Below, piece by piece: positions 36,413 through 44,648 of a DNA stretch of 64,000 bases (within the stretch, counting starts at the first letter, position 1; each line of letters begins with the position of its first letter). The notes under the pieces are model-generated. The model was given only the letters and a program-made list of their open reading frames with translations, did not search any database and was not told the DNA's origin. The stretch is from CAVOXO01 sp963700425 (GTDB taxonomy: Bacteria; Actinomycetota; Acidimicrobiia; Acidimicrobiales; Microtrichaceae): the NCBI GenBank assembly GCA_963700425.1, contig CAVOXO010000001.1:1240001-1304000 (forward strand), in the 5' to 3' direction. Both the position numbers and the translations under genes were made by a program.

Positions 36413-37384
36413 TTACCGGTCCTGGCGCACAGGGTGACCCATTTCTGTTCCCTCAGTGAGATCAGCGTTCCCAGTAGTGGAGCGACCCGACACCCTCGGC
36501 ATGTATGCACTGATTCCGTGCCAGTTGCCGAGCTTCGCTTGCACGGCTACAGGCACCTTCTCATCCAACGCAGTCAGCTTGGCCCAGACAGAATCGTGCC
36601 ACTTGTCGCTGTTCGCCAGACGGTGATATCGAGCCAGTGTCCCCGTCACGTGCACCTCCACGCTTTCGAAATGCCGCGAGAAGAGTTTCAGGACGTGGCT
36701 TGTGCTGTTATCGCGTTCGGGATGCTCGTCGTTCGCCTTCCACCGGCCGTACGCCCGTCGCTGGATGAGCTTCGAGGGCCGGCCCGGAACAGGAATCGCC
36801 CATCGCAATGCGTCGAGAGTCCGGGAGTTAACCGCCGGGTCACTCAAGCGGACCATCCCGTTCGACCCTACATACTCTGCCATGCGGGCGACGAAGGCAT
36901 CCTCGTCGGCCGTCGTGACGTGATGGAGCACCTCCTTGCCGATGACCAGGTCGAAGCTGTGCTCCTCGCCCAGGGGCATCGCGAGGAAGTCGCCGATATG
37001 GATCTCCATTCGGTCGCCGTAGCCAAGCTCGTCACGCAACGCAGCCATGAGGAGCGCTGCCTCTTCGGTGATTTCAGTTGTCACCACCCGTTCGGCTCCG
37101 AGCGCCAGCATCATGCAGGCCAGTTCACCGCTTCCCCCGCCGACCTCCAGCACATTTGCACCGGGGATACGGTCGAGCATCTCACCGCCCCACATACAGC
37201 GGGCCGCATGCGAAAGCTCGATCTGAGCACGAATCGTGGCGTGCGGATCTCTGATTCGCTCCACCATCGAATCGAGGTTCGCCCTCCGCTGAAGGTACAG
37301 GGGCGCCCACACCTCACGGTTTCTCTCCAAGACGACAGCTGGATCGTCGGCCCCTGGTCGCTCACCGTAACCTGGTTCCTTCAC
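36413..37384 (-). CDS. Class I SAM-dependent methyltransferase
   Basis: 323 residues. Motif I is NVLEVGGGSGELACMML at about residue 78, motif II VVTTEITEEAAL, then HIGDFLAMPLG and DLVIGKEVLHHV (motif IV region), followed by a substrate-binding C-terminal part. The fold is the small-molecule/ubiquinone-type methyltransferase; the acceptor cannot be told. Intact. The start MKEPGYGERPGADD lies in a stretch with no close neighbour on its strand; the next gene upstream is about 300 bases away. Confidence 0.82.
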   Translation of the reverse strand: MKEPGYGERPGADDPAVVLERNREVWAPLYLQRRANLDSMVERIRDPHATIRAQIELSHAARCMWGGEMLDRIPGANVLEVGGGSGELACMMLALGAERVVTTEITEEAALLMAALRDELGYGDRMEIHIGDFLAMPLGEEHSFDLVIGKEVLHHVTTADEDAFVARMAEYVGSNGMVRLSDPAVNSRTLDALRWAIPVPGRPSKLIQRRAYGRWKANDEHPERDNSTSHVLKLFSRHFESVEVHVTGTLARYHRLANSDKWHDSVWAKLTALDEKVPVAVQAKLGNWHGISAYMPRVSGRSTTGNADLTEGTEMGHPVRQDR

Positions 37385-37689
37385 GTCATCCGCCCTCGTC
37401 GCCAGCCGTCGCGAATAGGCTACTCATCGCCGTCGTGGGCAGTCCCGCCGAAACGCGATTGGGGTGCGTGTTCTGTATCACTGCACCCGCAAACTACAGA
37501 GAGAGACCCTTCCGGAATCCGTGGCGAGGTTCTTCGTCGTCTCCAATCAAGGCGAGTCGAGAGCCAGATCACGATCGTCCGGGCGGGCCGAAAGCGGCGC
37601 CGCAGCGGGCGCTTCGGCCGCACGCATGCCGTGGAGCATCACCTCGGCAAGGCCCTGGTGGCGGCTCCGGAGTCCTCGAGCGGAAGGGG
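37385..37689. other. Stretch without a recognised gene
   Basis: No gene, RNA or repeat-family member identified. It is less G/C-extreme than its surroundings in places (e.g. CTACAGAGAGAGACC). Confidence 0.4.
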
Positions 37690-38404
37690 TCACCTTGATG
37701 CGATCTGGCCAACCTCGTGGAGCTGTGGCGGTGGCGGTGGCGGTGGCGATGAACGATGTCGGTTCCGTGCTGGCCGAGCCTCGACAGCACTCAACGGCAC
37801 TCGGCGGTTCTCATCGAACGGCGACCGTGAGCAATGACGGCGCGGCAGTCCGTCGTCGCCGCCCTTCCTGGCGAGGCCCCGTCGGAGAGACAGGGTGCCT
37901 TTCGTGCGGGTGGCACCCGGCCCAGCCCCGAGATCGCTGGGGGTCGAGGCGGTGGAAGGGCAGGCTCCCCCGGCTCGCTTTCGCCCCGTCGGCATCACGC
38001 GGCTAGTAGCCGCCAACATCACAAGACCGATGAGAGAAACGACCGCTCCGACAGAGATGAGGGCCTCGGTCTTGATGACACCGCCCGCGATGGCGACGGC
38101 GATTCCGCCGAGGAATGCCCACCTCACCGTTGGTCCTGTCCACGCCGCGCCGTCCCAATACCGGAGTTCGTGTCGCCCGTATGGGTCGGAACGCCAGTCG
38201 GCGGGGATCGGCGGCGGGGGCGGTTTGACTGCAGGCGGTGCGGCCCTGGGCGTTGCTGTGGGTGTCGGGGTCGCATTCCGGGCGGGTGTGCTTGATTCGG
38301 CTTTCGGGCGCTTGGCGAGTTCCGACCAGCACAATCAGCCCGACGACCAGGACGACCGGAACGAGCAGGACAACCAGGAACAGCCAATCAGAACCTTGCG
38401 GCAC
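37690..38404 (-). CDS. DUF2510 membrane protein (frame broken, tail read through a repeat)
   Basis: Starts at GTG 38404 after GGAGG. A membrane segment (WLFLVVLLVPVVLVVGLIVLVG) is followed, after a break near 38,316, by a Pro/Ala/Thr spacer and the DUF2510 motif PADWRSDPYGRHELRYWDGA then AWT. Two more membrane helices follow (FLGGIAVAIAGGVI, ALISVGAVVSLIGLVMLAA). Sequence after about residue 150 crosses repeat A copy 7 and is low-complexity (Pro-rich from a GGTGGC microsatellite at 37,719-37,750), so the natural C terminus is probably earlier. DUF2510 occurs in actinobacterial membrane proteins of unknown role. Confidence 0.6.
37783..37868 (+). repeat. Dispersed repeat A, copy 7
   Basis: CAACGGCACTCGGCGGTTCT, CGAACGGCGACCGTGAGCAA, then TGACGGCGCGGCAG and TCGTCGCCGCC. 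The core and both hairpins are preserved. It lies under the read-through tail of the DUF2510 gene on the other strand. Confidence 0.65.
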
Positions 38405-38647
38405 GTGTCCTCCGATTCGTCGGCAGTGCTGCATCGAGGGCGGGGGCGCTACCTGGGCGGAAGTGAAGCCTTTCGTCGCCCGCTCGGCCGTCCGCGAGGT
38501 GGGACGCGTGGCGCTGGCCTCGCGGAGGGAGTGCGGGGCCGGCGCTCGACCGAGGTACCGACGGGGCTGGTCGTTTCCACCGCGACATGTCACCTGCCCG
38601 ACACTTCGGTGGGCGGCCCGGTGGCGGTTGGCAGTTCCATGAGCGGG

Positions 38648-39124
38648 CTACGCCCGAAACCTGTTTGTCGGCCCACGCGTAGCGGGCCAGGCACCACTTT
38701 CGCCACGCCGCGTAGCTCCGGCGTGAACGTGCTGGCGTGGCATCGACCGGTCGCCGCGTAGTCGGTCCCATCGGACCCGCGCCGCACGAGACGCCCCGAC
38801 CGACGCCGACCCGCTTCGGGTGTCATCGTCGTCCGCAGGAATCGCCAGGTCGGACAGGAGACGGGCCAGGGCCAGGCGACCCTGCCGCACCTCGGTCACC
38901 ACGGCCGACAGGCGAGGCTGTCCCGCCGACCCCTCGACGATCACACCATCGGATGCGATGACGGATTCGAGGCGGGCCACGTCGTCGGCCTGCCGACACG
39001 CCGCGGTCAGCACCGCGACCTCTACGGGGGAGAATTCGTAGGCGTCGATGAGGGTGCGCCACGGGTCGCGCCACAGGCTGCGGCCGGCGGTGTCGAGGCC
39101 AGGCGGGGCTTTCGGCCTCCTCAT
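38648..39124 (-). CDS. Orphan P27-type phage terminase small subunit
   Basis: 158 residues from ATG 39124, with GGAG eight bases upstream; an earlier in-frame ATG at 39,139 has no ribosome site. PPGLDTAGRSLWRDPWRTLI, YEFSPVEVAVLTAACRQADD, SVIASDGVIVEGSAGQPRLS and VVTEVRQGRLALARLLSDLA follow the P27 small-terminase pattern, which recognises phage DNA for packaging. No large terminase, portal or capsid gene is nearby. Stand-alone copies are known in actinobacterial genomes. The last ~45 residues are Arg-rich and may be read beyond the natural end. Confidence 0.7.
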   Translation of the reverse strand: MRRPKAPPGLDTAGRSLWRDPWRTLIDAYEFSPVEVAVLTAACRQADDVARLESVIASDGVIVEGSAGQPRLSAVVTEVRQGRLALARLLSDLAIPADDDDTRSGSASVGASRAARVRWDRLRGDRSMPRQHVHAGATRRGESGAWPATRGPTNRFRA

Positions 39125-39328
39125 CTCATCTCCGATCATGTGGCGTGTGTGGGCCGAATCCGCAATCCGCATGGGCATGGTCTTCAGAGCGATCACCACA
39201 ACGCTCCCGGTGCGCAGAAACCGTCCCCGGGGGATGGGGGCGAGGGGTTGGCGACGGTGGGACGAAAGCCCCTTCGCTCCGGGCGACCTTCGCCGTATGG
39301 TCACGGTGACGACGGGGGAGGCATCGTG

Positions 39329-39619
39329 ATGGAGAGAACAGAACGAGAGACGACCGGCCGGCAGGGCGGGCGGCGGCGGTGGGGTGCCGTGGCGATCGCT
39401 GCCGCGATGTTGGCGGTCAGCTCGTGCACCCTCGATTTCTCGGACGGGAAGATCAGCACTCTGTGCTACGAGTCCGACTACGACGTGCGTGTTGATCCTG
39501 CTGGCGACTACCGCTACACGCCGACGCTGCTCGCACTTATCGGTGGGTGCCCGCAAGGCCTTCTCGGCTACTACGGCGCCCCGGTCACCGAATGGCCCAT
39601 CAAGGTCCCCTCGTCCTGA
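39329..39619 (+). CDS. Small secreted lipoprotein
   Basis: 96 residues from ATG 39329, with GGGGGAGG upstream. Charged N terminus, hydrophobic core AVAIAAAMLAVSSC with a lipobox, then a 60-residue mature part (LDFSDGKISTLCYESDYDVR and TPTLLALIGGCPQGLL) with two further Cys. No family recognised. It is another single-gene lipoprotein unit of the island. Confidence 0.6.
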   Translation: MERTERETTGRQGGRRRWGAVAIAAAMLAVSSCTLDFSDGKISTLCYESDYDVRVDPAGDYRYTPTLLALIGGCPQGLLGYYGAPVTEWPIKVPSS

Positions 39620-40015
39620 CCGGTCGTTCGCACAGTCGACGATCGACCCCAGACGGCTTCGGCCGCGGATGCTTCTGCGTCAGCGGTGGTGCGGCGGGCG
39701 GCACCGACAACGTTGCCGATCTGATCAGCGGTGCTGAGCCGGAGTCGGAACCCGCGCGACGCGAGTCCCCAGAGCGGGTCGCCGTGGCCGGTCATCGCGG
39801 CTTCGGCAGTCGCGAGGTGGTCTTCGCGTGCGTCGGCGATCCACCACGTTGCACGCTGCGGCATCCGTCCGCCACAGCCGGATCGCACAGAACCGAGATG
39901 AGCTTCTCGCGTGGGCCAAGACCGCCACGGACGACATCCCGGGAGATCTCAGTCCGGAGGTCCTGACTCGCTGACGCTCCGTTCCCTCCAGCAGCATGGT
40001 CTGTCAGGGGAGTTC
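39620..40015. other. Gene-poor stretch with decayed minus-strand coding
   Basis: No confident gene. Minus-strand segments in two frames look coding-like (RATWWIADAREDHLATAEAA, GDPLWGLASRGFRLRLSTAD; upstream REKLISVLCDPAVADGCR). Together they could be one decayed or frame-broken protein, which I do not recognise. Confidence 0.3.
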
Positions 40016-40507
40016 TCAGGCGATGGTCGCCGAGTTGACTTCGTATGGTGGGGGCGGCGGAGGTGGGTTCGCGTTGCCGCTGCCGTTGAGAATCAGCATG
40101 GTGAGGGTCCGGCCTGTGGTGTCGGTCCACTGACAGCCGATGGTGCCCGCGGCCCCGTCGCAGCCCTTGTACTGCCAGTTGTCCGATGGTTGATAGGTGT
40201 TGGCGAACAGGGAGTCGACTGCGTCGGGCGTGGCGATACCGGCGGCACGGGACCGATCGGCTGCGATCCATGCCCAGTAGAGGCTCTCGGCGCACTGTTC
40301 GCTGGTGTCGCACAACGCGGACTCGGTGTTGAAATCAAGAGTCGTGGTCGTTCCGTCAGACCCAGTCGACGTCGTGGATGAACTGGACGCCCCATCCTCC
40401 GATGATGACCCACAGCTGGCGAGCAACACCATGGCCACGGCCGCCAACATCGCTCGACCTGCGATGGCGGGCCTCGCCCCTGTTCCAGCCGACAGAACAT
40501 CGCTCAT
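40016..40507 (-). CDS. Secreted lipoprotein with Ser/Thr linker
   Basis: 163 residues from ATG 40507 with GGAAGGCG upstream. Signal AGRAMLAAVAMVLLASC with a lipobox, then a Ser/Thr/Gly linker (SSSEDGASSSSTTSTGSDGT) and a mature domain with four Cys (ESALCDTSEQCAESLYWAWI, YKGCDGAAGTIGCQWTDTTG). The linker type recurs in the lipoprotein at 20,189. No family recognised. Intact. Confidence 0.7.
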   Translation of the reverse strand: MSDVLSAGTGARPAIAGRAMLAAVAMVLLASCGSSSEDGASSSSTTSTGSDGTTTTLDFNTESALCDTSEQCAESLYWAWIAADRSRAAGIATPDAVDSLFANTYQPSDNWQYKGCDGAAGTIGCQWTDTTGRTLTMLILNGSGNANPPPPPPPYEVNSATIA

Positions 40508-41022
40508 CTCGTCGCCTTCCTCTCGGTCCCCTGTGGCGTGAGCCGTGTACTGGGCTGTGCGCCGTCGGGATGTGTTCACTCGATTATCCGCCGCGTTGAC
40601 CGGGAGGTTGGGGATGGCATCCGCGCTGGTCACAGGAGGAGTGGTCAATCGCTGGGGCTGCTCTTCGTCCGAACAGTCGGGCAAGCGGTCGAAGAGCGGC
40701 AACCTCCCGCTCGATGTTCGCGGTGTTCCTTGACCATCCCTGTTGCAGGGTCCATCGACTCGGGGGCAACGTCAGACTCCCTGAACGTTGACCGTTGGCG
40801 CGGATGATGACGTGATCCGTCGCGGTCGCTGCTTCTCACCTTCGGTCTTTCAGCCGGCGTGTCGGTCAGGCCGAGGGAGCTCCGAACCGACTTTCGGATA
40901 TTCGTTGCGGTGACCTGGCTGGAGTGGAAGGCTGCCAGTCAGAACCTTCGTTCGTCCAGCAACCGAGCCTGGGTCCTCAACGTTGACACGTCGTGGTGGT
41001 CGACGATTTGAAGGGCGGCGAG
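40508..41022. other. Gene-free stretch with repeat C copy 2
   Basis: No gene recognised. Repeat C copy 2 at about 40,847-40,900 (CTTTCAGCCGGCGTGTCGGT, CAGGCCGAGGGAGCTCCGAA) resembles 30,018-30,085. Both precede genes for secreted proteins. TTGACAC is found at 40,985, 38 bases upstream of the next start. Confidence 0.4.
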
Positions 41023-42234
41023 ATGGTTGAGTCTGCGATTCGTCACGGTGGGATGCCCAGCCGGCGACGAGCTGGTCGGCGTTCCGGGGCGGTGTTTGCG
41101 GCGTCCCTGATGTTCGCGGGGATGGCCTGCGCCCCGAGCCCCGAGTCGCCATCTTCGTCACCGGCGCTGTCGGACGTGGCGTCCCACGGAGGAGAGTCAT
41201 CGGTGAGCAGCGCCGTTGCCGTCTCAGGTTCGGCACGAGTGCCTCGCACCGACGTTCGCGGTTCCGCGCCAAACCATTCAGGGATCACGGTTCCCACCTT
41301 CACGAAGACGTTCACCTTTGGCGGCACGACCTACAGCTACACGATGGTGGGTTCCGATCCGACAGGTCCGCCCGCGACGACAGTCGTCCCCACCGTCGTT
41401 CTGCCGCTGCGGTTCGTCTTCTCCGACGGCTATTCGCTGTCCGGACAGGACATCGTCGCGAGCACATTGGCGTCGCCCATCTTTCAGCCGTCGGCGTTCT
41501 CGAGCGGAACGACGCAATACGGCGACGCGATGCAGCGGGCGATGTTCTGGCAGCAACTCGGGGGGAACGACTATCACGTCTTGTTGGGCCAGCCGGATGT
41601 GTTGCCCGAGGTCACCATCAACGTCCCGAAGTCCAAGGGCACCTACATCCCGACGGGTGGCCTGATCGGGCAGGTCACTCACACCGGTGTCGCAACGGGC
41701 GTGGTCGATGACGCATGGTTCGGTGCTCGTTTCGATGCACTCGTTTCCCAGCTTGATCTTCCGACGAGCCTGCCGATACTGCTGAGCCGAAACGTTGTGC
41801 TCGCAGCCAAACCGTTCTCCTCAAACTGTTGCACCAATGGATGGCACAGCGTCACGCCCTCAGTGAGGGGCAACGGGAATCAGAAGATCCTGACGTCGAT
41901 CTGGTCGAACTACGGCGACGGCTCGAACTTCGCCGAGGACCCGACCTTTGGCCGCAATGTGGACATCTTGAGCCATGAGGTCGCGGAATGGCTTGCCGAC
42001 CCCATGGGCTCGAACATCGTCCCTCCTTGGAGTTCGCCGCTGGCGCCGTGGTATGGGTGTAGCCCCTACCTCGAGGTCGGCGACCCGCTCGTTGGCACGA
42101 GCTTTCAACAGGACGGCTACCAACTCCAGGACGAAGCGTTCGTGTCGTGGTTCACACATCAACAACCGTCCGTCGGCATCTCAGGGCAGTACAGCTATCT
42201 GGGAACGCTCACGTCCCCGCCGTCGGTCTGCTGA
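41023..42234 (+). CDS. Secreted protein with HEVAE motif
   Basis: 403 residues from ATG 41023 after AAGGGCGG. Signal RSGAVFAASLMFAGMACAP; the site resembles a lipobox weakly (GMAC). A Ser-rich spacer leads to a body with VVLPLRFVFSDGYSLSGQDI and VASPIFQPS-like LASPIFQPSAFSSGTTQY. DILSHEVAEWLADPMGSN carries HEXXE in a helix, recalling a metalloprotease HEXXH with the third ligand changed; PPW and GCSPYLEVGDPLVG follow. Peptidase or carbohydrate-active function is possible but unproved. Intact. Confidence 0.65.
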   Translation: MVESAIRHGGMPSRRRAGRRSGAVFAASLMFAGMACAPSPESPSSSPALSDVASHGGESSVSSAVAVSGSARVPRTDVRGSAPNHSGITVPTFTKTFTFGGTTYSYTMVGSDPTGPPATTVVPTVVLPLRFVFSDGYSLSGQDIVASTLASPIFQPSAFSSGTTQYGDAMQRAMFWQQLGGNDYHVLLGQPDVLPEVTINVPKSKGTYIPTGGLIGQVTHTGVATGVVDDAWFGARFDALVSQLDLPTSLPILLSRNVVLAAKPFSSNCCTNGWHSVTPSVRGNGNQKILTSIWSNYGDGSNFAEDPTFGRNVDILSHEVAEWLADPMGSNIVPPWSSPLAPWYGCSPYLEVGDPLVGTSFQQDGYQLQDEAFVSWFTHQQPSVGISGQYSYLGTLTSPPSVC

Positions 42235-42371
42235 TCTGACCGTACGTGCCCGAACTCGGCCTCACGGCGACGAGCCCCGCGGGTGGAACCGGCCGGTCGT
42301 CCCAGGTTCATCGCGGAGGGCCACACTTCTGCGGAGCGATCATGAATCTCCCCGGGCTACGTGGTGCTTCG

Positions 42372-42520
42372 CTGTGACACGCTGCTGACAAGCACGAGGA
42401 TGCACCCTGGCAGAGGAGTCCGGGCCGTCGGAGCCTTCGACGGAACTCGATGGTTCTCGCCGGACGGTGACCGTGAGCAAGGCCGACGCGGCAGCGTCTC
42501 GTCGCCGACTCTCCCCACTC
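42372..42520 (+). repeat. Dispersed repeat A, copy 8
   Basis: GACACGCTGCTGACAAGCAC, CCTTCGACGGAACTCG, TTCTCGCCGGACGGTGACCG, TGAGCAAGGCCGACGCGGCA, GCGTCTCGTCGCCG. Long and well preserved; its opening matches copy 9. It is the rightmost copy seen and sits at the right edge of the island. Repeat E copy 2 follows at 42,551-42,590. Confidence 0.7.
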
Positions 42521-42557
42521 AACCTCCGGCCGTCGGTCGCGGAGGAGGCACACCTAT

Positions 42558-42869
42558 GTGGCTAACCTCGTCAATGACCAGAACGACCCCGTCTCTGAGG
42601 CGCCGGGTGGGCGGATAGGACTGCCGCGCGGAGGGGTGACATCTGAGCTGGCTTGCCCGGAGGGGAGGCCTGGAAGGAGCGCCGTCGCTTGCGTCTTGTT
42701 CATCATCGCTCTCGTCTTCATCGTCCCCGTGCAGGACGGGAGCATCGCTGCCGACGCAGGGGAGGGGCTCGTCGTGGGGCTGGCGTTCGAAACAGCGGCG
42801 ATCATCGAGTTGGCCAACGTCATCGCCGTGCTGCTCGCACGGCGGCCCCGATTCACGAGAACGCCATGA
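42558..42869 (+). CDS. Doubtful small membrane ORF
   Basis: 103 residues beginning inside repeat E (MANLVNDQNDPVSEAPGG). The C-terminal half holds two hydrophobic stretches (VACVLFIIALVFIVPVQ and GLAFETAAIIELANVIAVLL), which could be a decayed membrane protein. The start within a repeat argues against the N-terminal part. It is the only candidate gene in 42,235-43,023. Confidence 0.25.
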   Translation: MANLVNDQNDPVSEAPGGRIGLPRGGVTSELACPEGRPGRSAVACVLFIIALVFIVPVQDGSIAADAGEGLVVGLAFETAAIIELANVIAVLLARRPRFTRTP

Positions 42870-43023
42870 CACCATCGAGCCTCCTCGAGCACTCCCCGTA
42901 CGTTTCGTTCCTCTGGGGCGTGACCGTGTTTCGTTCGGGTCGATGTGTGCCAGCCGACGGGTCGTGTGATTCGCGTCGCACGCGGAACGGCGTGGGGAAG
43001 GTCGAGAGGGTGGCGCCACGGCC

Positions 43024-43350
43024 ATGATTCTCGTCCTGTCTCACGCCTGGGCGCTCGATGAGTCCCACGCAGCGGCCTACGTCGCGCTCACCGACGAGTT
43101 CGGCGAGTTCCACGCCGCGCAGTCGGGGTTCCGGGGCCGCCGCCTGGTCCGCGACACCGTCGAGCGCAACCACTTCATCAACCTGCGCTGGTGGAACCGC
43201 GTCGAGGACTACGAGGCCATGATTCAGGACCCCGCCTACCCGGGTTGGATCGACCGCCTGTCCGAGCACGTCGAAGCCAGGGACCCGAACAAGCTGGTGA
43301 TGGACGTCGTTGTCGAACACCCCGACCCCACTGGCCTCACGAGTGGTTGA
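43024..43350 (+). CDS. Antibiotic biosynthesis monooxygenase (ABM)-like protein
   Basis: 108 residues. A single dimeric alpha/beta barrel domain: WALDESHAAAYVALTDEFGE, FRGRRLVRDTVERNHFINLR and WWNRVEDYEAM. Such domains act in quinone or haem chemistry, or as small sensors. Its 3' end overlaps the hydrolase start by eight bases, so the two are probably co-expressed. First backbone gene right of the island. Confidence 0.7.
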   Translation: MILVLSHAWALDESHAAAYVALTDEFGEFHAAQSGFRGRRLVRDTVERNHFINLRWWNRVEDYEAMIQDPAYPGWIDRLSEHVEARDPNKLVMDVVVEHPDPTGLTSG

Positions 43351-44026
43351 TGTCGTCGCCGTTCACGGAGCCTTCCGAGGCGGCTGGAGTTGGGACCTCG
43401 TCAGACCGGTGCTCGAGGACCGCGGTCACCGCCTGTATGCCCCCGATCTCACGGGTATGGGTTGCGGTCTGCAGGTCGAAGTCGGATACATCGGGCTCGA
43501 TGTCTGGATCGCCGACGTGGTCGATGTGTTCGAGCGCCACGATCTTCGTCGCGTCACCCTTGTCGGCCACTCGATGGGCGGGGTTGTCTGCCAGGCGGCA
43601 CTGGGTGCACTCGGCGGTCGCGTCGCCCATCTCGTCCTGATCGACTCGCCGCTCATCACCGAGGGCCAGCGAGCGGTCGATGTCTCGGCTCCCGGACCGG
43701 TGTCGGACGACGTCCTTCCACCCCGCGACACCTGCCTCCCGCCGGCACCGGTGGATCACGCTCAGGGCTTCGCCGAACCACGGCTCGCGTCGTGGGTGAA
43801 CGGGCGCCTCTGCGCCACCCCGTTCGGCCCCCAGCTCAGCCCCTGCCCACCGCCGCCGGCGGTCGTGCCGGCGACCACGATCGTGTTCTGCGCCCACACA
43901 CCGGCGGGATACCCATCGACGTTCGCCCGCGACCGGTGCGACGCCGACGACGTGCCCTATGAGCTGCTCGACAGCCACCACGACGCGCCGCTTCTCGCAC
44001 CGGAACAGGTCGCCGCTCTCATCTGA
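43343..44026 (+). CDS. Alpha/beta-fold hydrolase
   Basis: 227 residues from GTG 43343 (VVDVVAVHGAFRGGWSWDLV). HGAFRGG supplies the oxyanion hole, GHSMGG at about residue 75 the nucleophile, and DSHHDAP near the C terminus the catalytic His. The pattern fits EstC/methylesterase-type or ring-cleavage hydrolases. A TTG start at 43,310 would overlap the ABM gene more deeply and is less likely. It may act on an ABM product. Confidence 0.75.
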   Translation: MVDVVAVHGAFRGGWSWDLVRPVLEDRGHRLYAPDLTGMGCGLQVEVGYIGLDVWIADVVDVFERHDLRRVTLVGHSMGGVVCQAALGALGGRVAHLVLIDSPLITEGQRAVDVSAPGPVSDDVLPPRDTCLPPAPVDHAQGFAEPRLASWVNGRLCATPFGPQLSPCPPPPAVVPATTIVFCAHTPAGYPSTFARDRCDADDVPYELLDSHHDAPLLAPEQVAALI

Positions 44027-44253
44027 TCCCACGGTCGATCGCGTGGCGCCGTGGCCAGGCGGTTGCTCCGCTCAGGCACTCGGCTCGGATTCCTGATTCA
44101 ACCATCGCGCAGTCGTCGAGCCGAGGCACCCCAGAGCCTCCACCAGACTCGGGGAGATTCAGGGGGTCTCCGTGGCGATTCGCGATGGCGTGCATCCCGA
44201 TCGGCCTCCGGCACGTAGCAACAGTGACGGTCTCACTGTTGGAGGAGTCCCAC

Positions 44254-44472
44254 ATGTTCCCCTTGCCGCCAGCCATTCGGCTCAAGCTCCCGTTTGCCAT
44301 CGCAGGATTTGCGTCATTCCTGTTCTCGGTCTGGTTGTACTTCGTCCAGGACGAACAGACCGCGGCGATCTTCGTGGGTCTCTGGGTTCCGTCGATCCAT
44401 TCGTTGGGCACGCTGCTTCTGACCGCCGTCGACATGCCGGCTCGCCGCGAAGCCGAAAAGGTCGGGTCATGA
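44254..44472 (+). CDS. Small two-helix membrane protein
   Basis: 72 residues from ATG 44254 with GGAGGAG upstream. Two membrane segments (LPFAIAGFASFLFSVWLYFV and IFVGLWVPSIHSLGTLLL). Stop overlaps the next ATG (ATGA), so it is coupled to the second small protein and then to the FAD oxidoreductase. No function assigned. Confidence 0.7.
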   Translation: MFPLPPAIRLKLPFAIAGFASFLFSVWLYFVQDEQTAAIFVGLWVPSIHSLGTLLLTAVDMPARREAEKVGS

Positions 44473-44648
44473 GCGAAACAGTGATCATCATCGTGGGCGT
44501 CATCGTCTTCGCCATCACGGTCTGGGGTGCCGTCATGGCGTTCGGTGTGGCGTTGAGCCGCATCGAGATCGAGCAGAACCCGGACCTCAGCACCGACGTC
44601 GACGAGCGTGAGCTCAAGAAGCGCTTCCCGACGCGAATGAAGTACTAG
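44469..44648 (+). CDS. Small single-helix membrane protein
   Basis: 59 residues. One membrane helix (VIIIVGVIVFAITVWGAVMA), then a charged tail (RELKKRFPTRMKY). ATGA overlap with the upstream gene and TAGTG overlap with the FAD oxidoreductase downstream place it in one operon. Unknown function. Confidence 0.65.
   Translation: MSETVIIIVGVIVFAITVWGAVMAFGVALSRIEIEQNPDLSTDVDERELKKRFPTRMKY

Noticed and set aside
18017..42234. Integron attC sites in the repeats
   Set aside because: I looked for GTTRRRY/RYYYAAC core pairs at the ends of repeat A copies and did not find them consistently; genes also lie on both strands and no IntI-type integrase is present.
9938..43000. CRISPR array or other short regularly spaced repeats
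   Set aside because: Repeats here are irregularly spaced, diverged and hundreds to thousands of bases apart; no spacer array or cas gene is seen.
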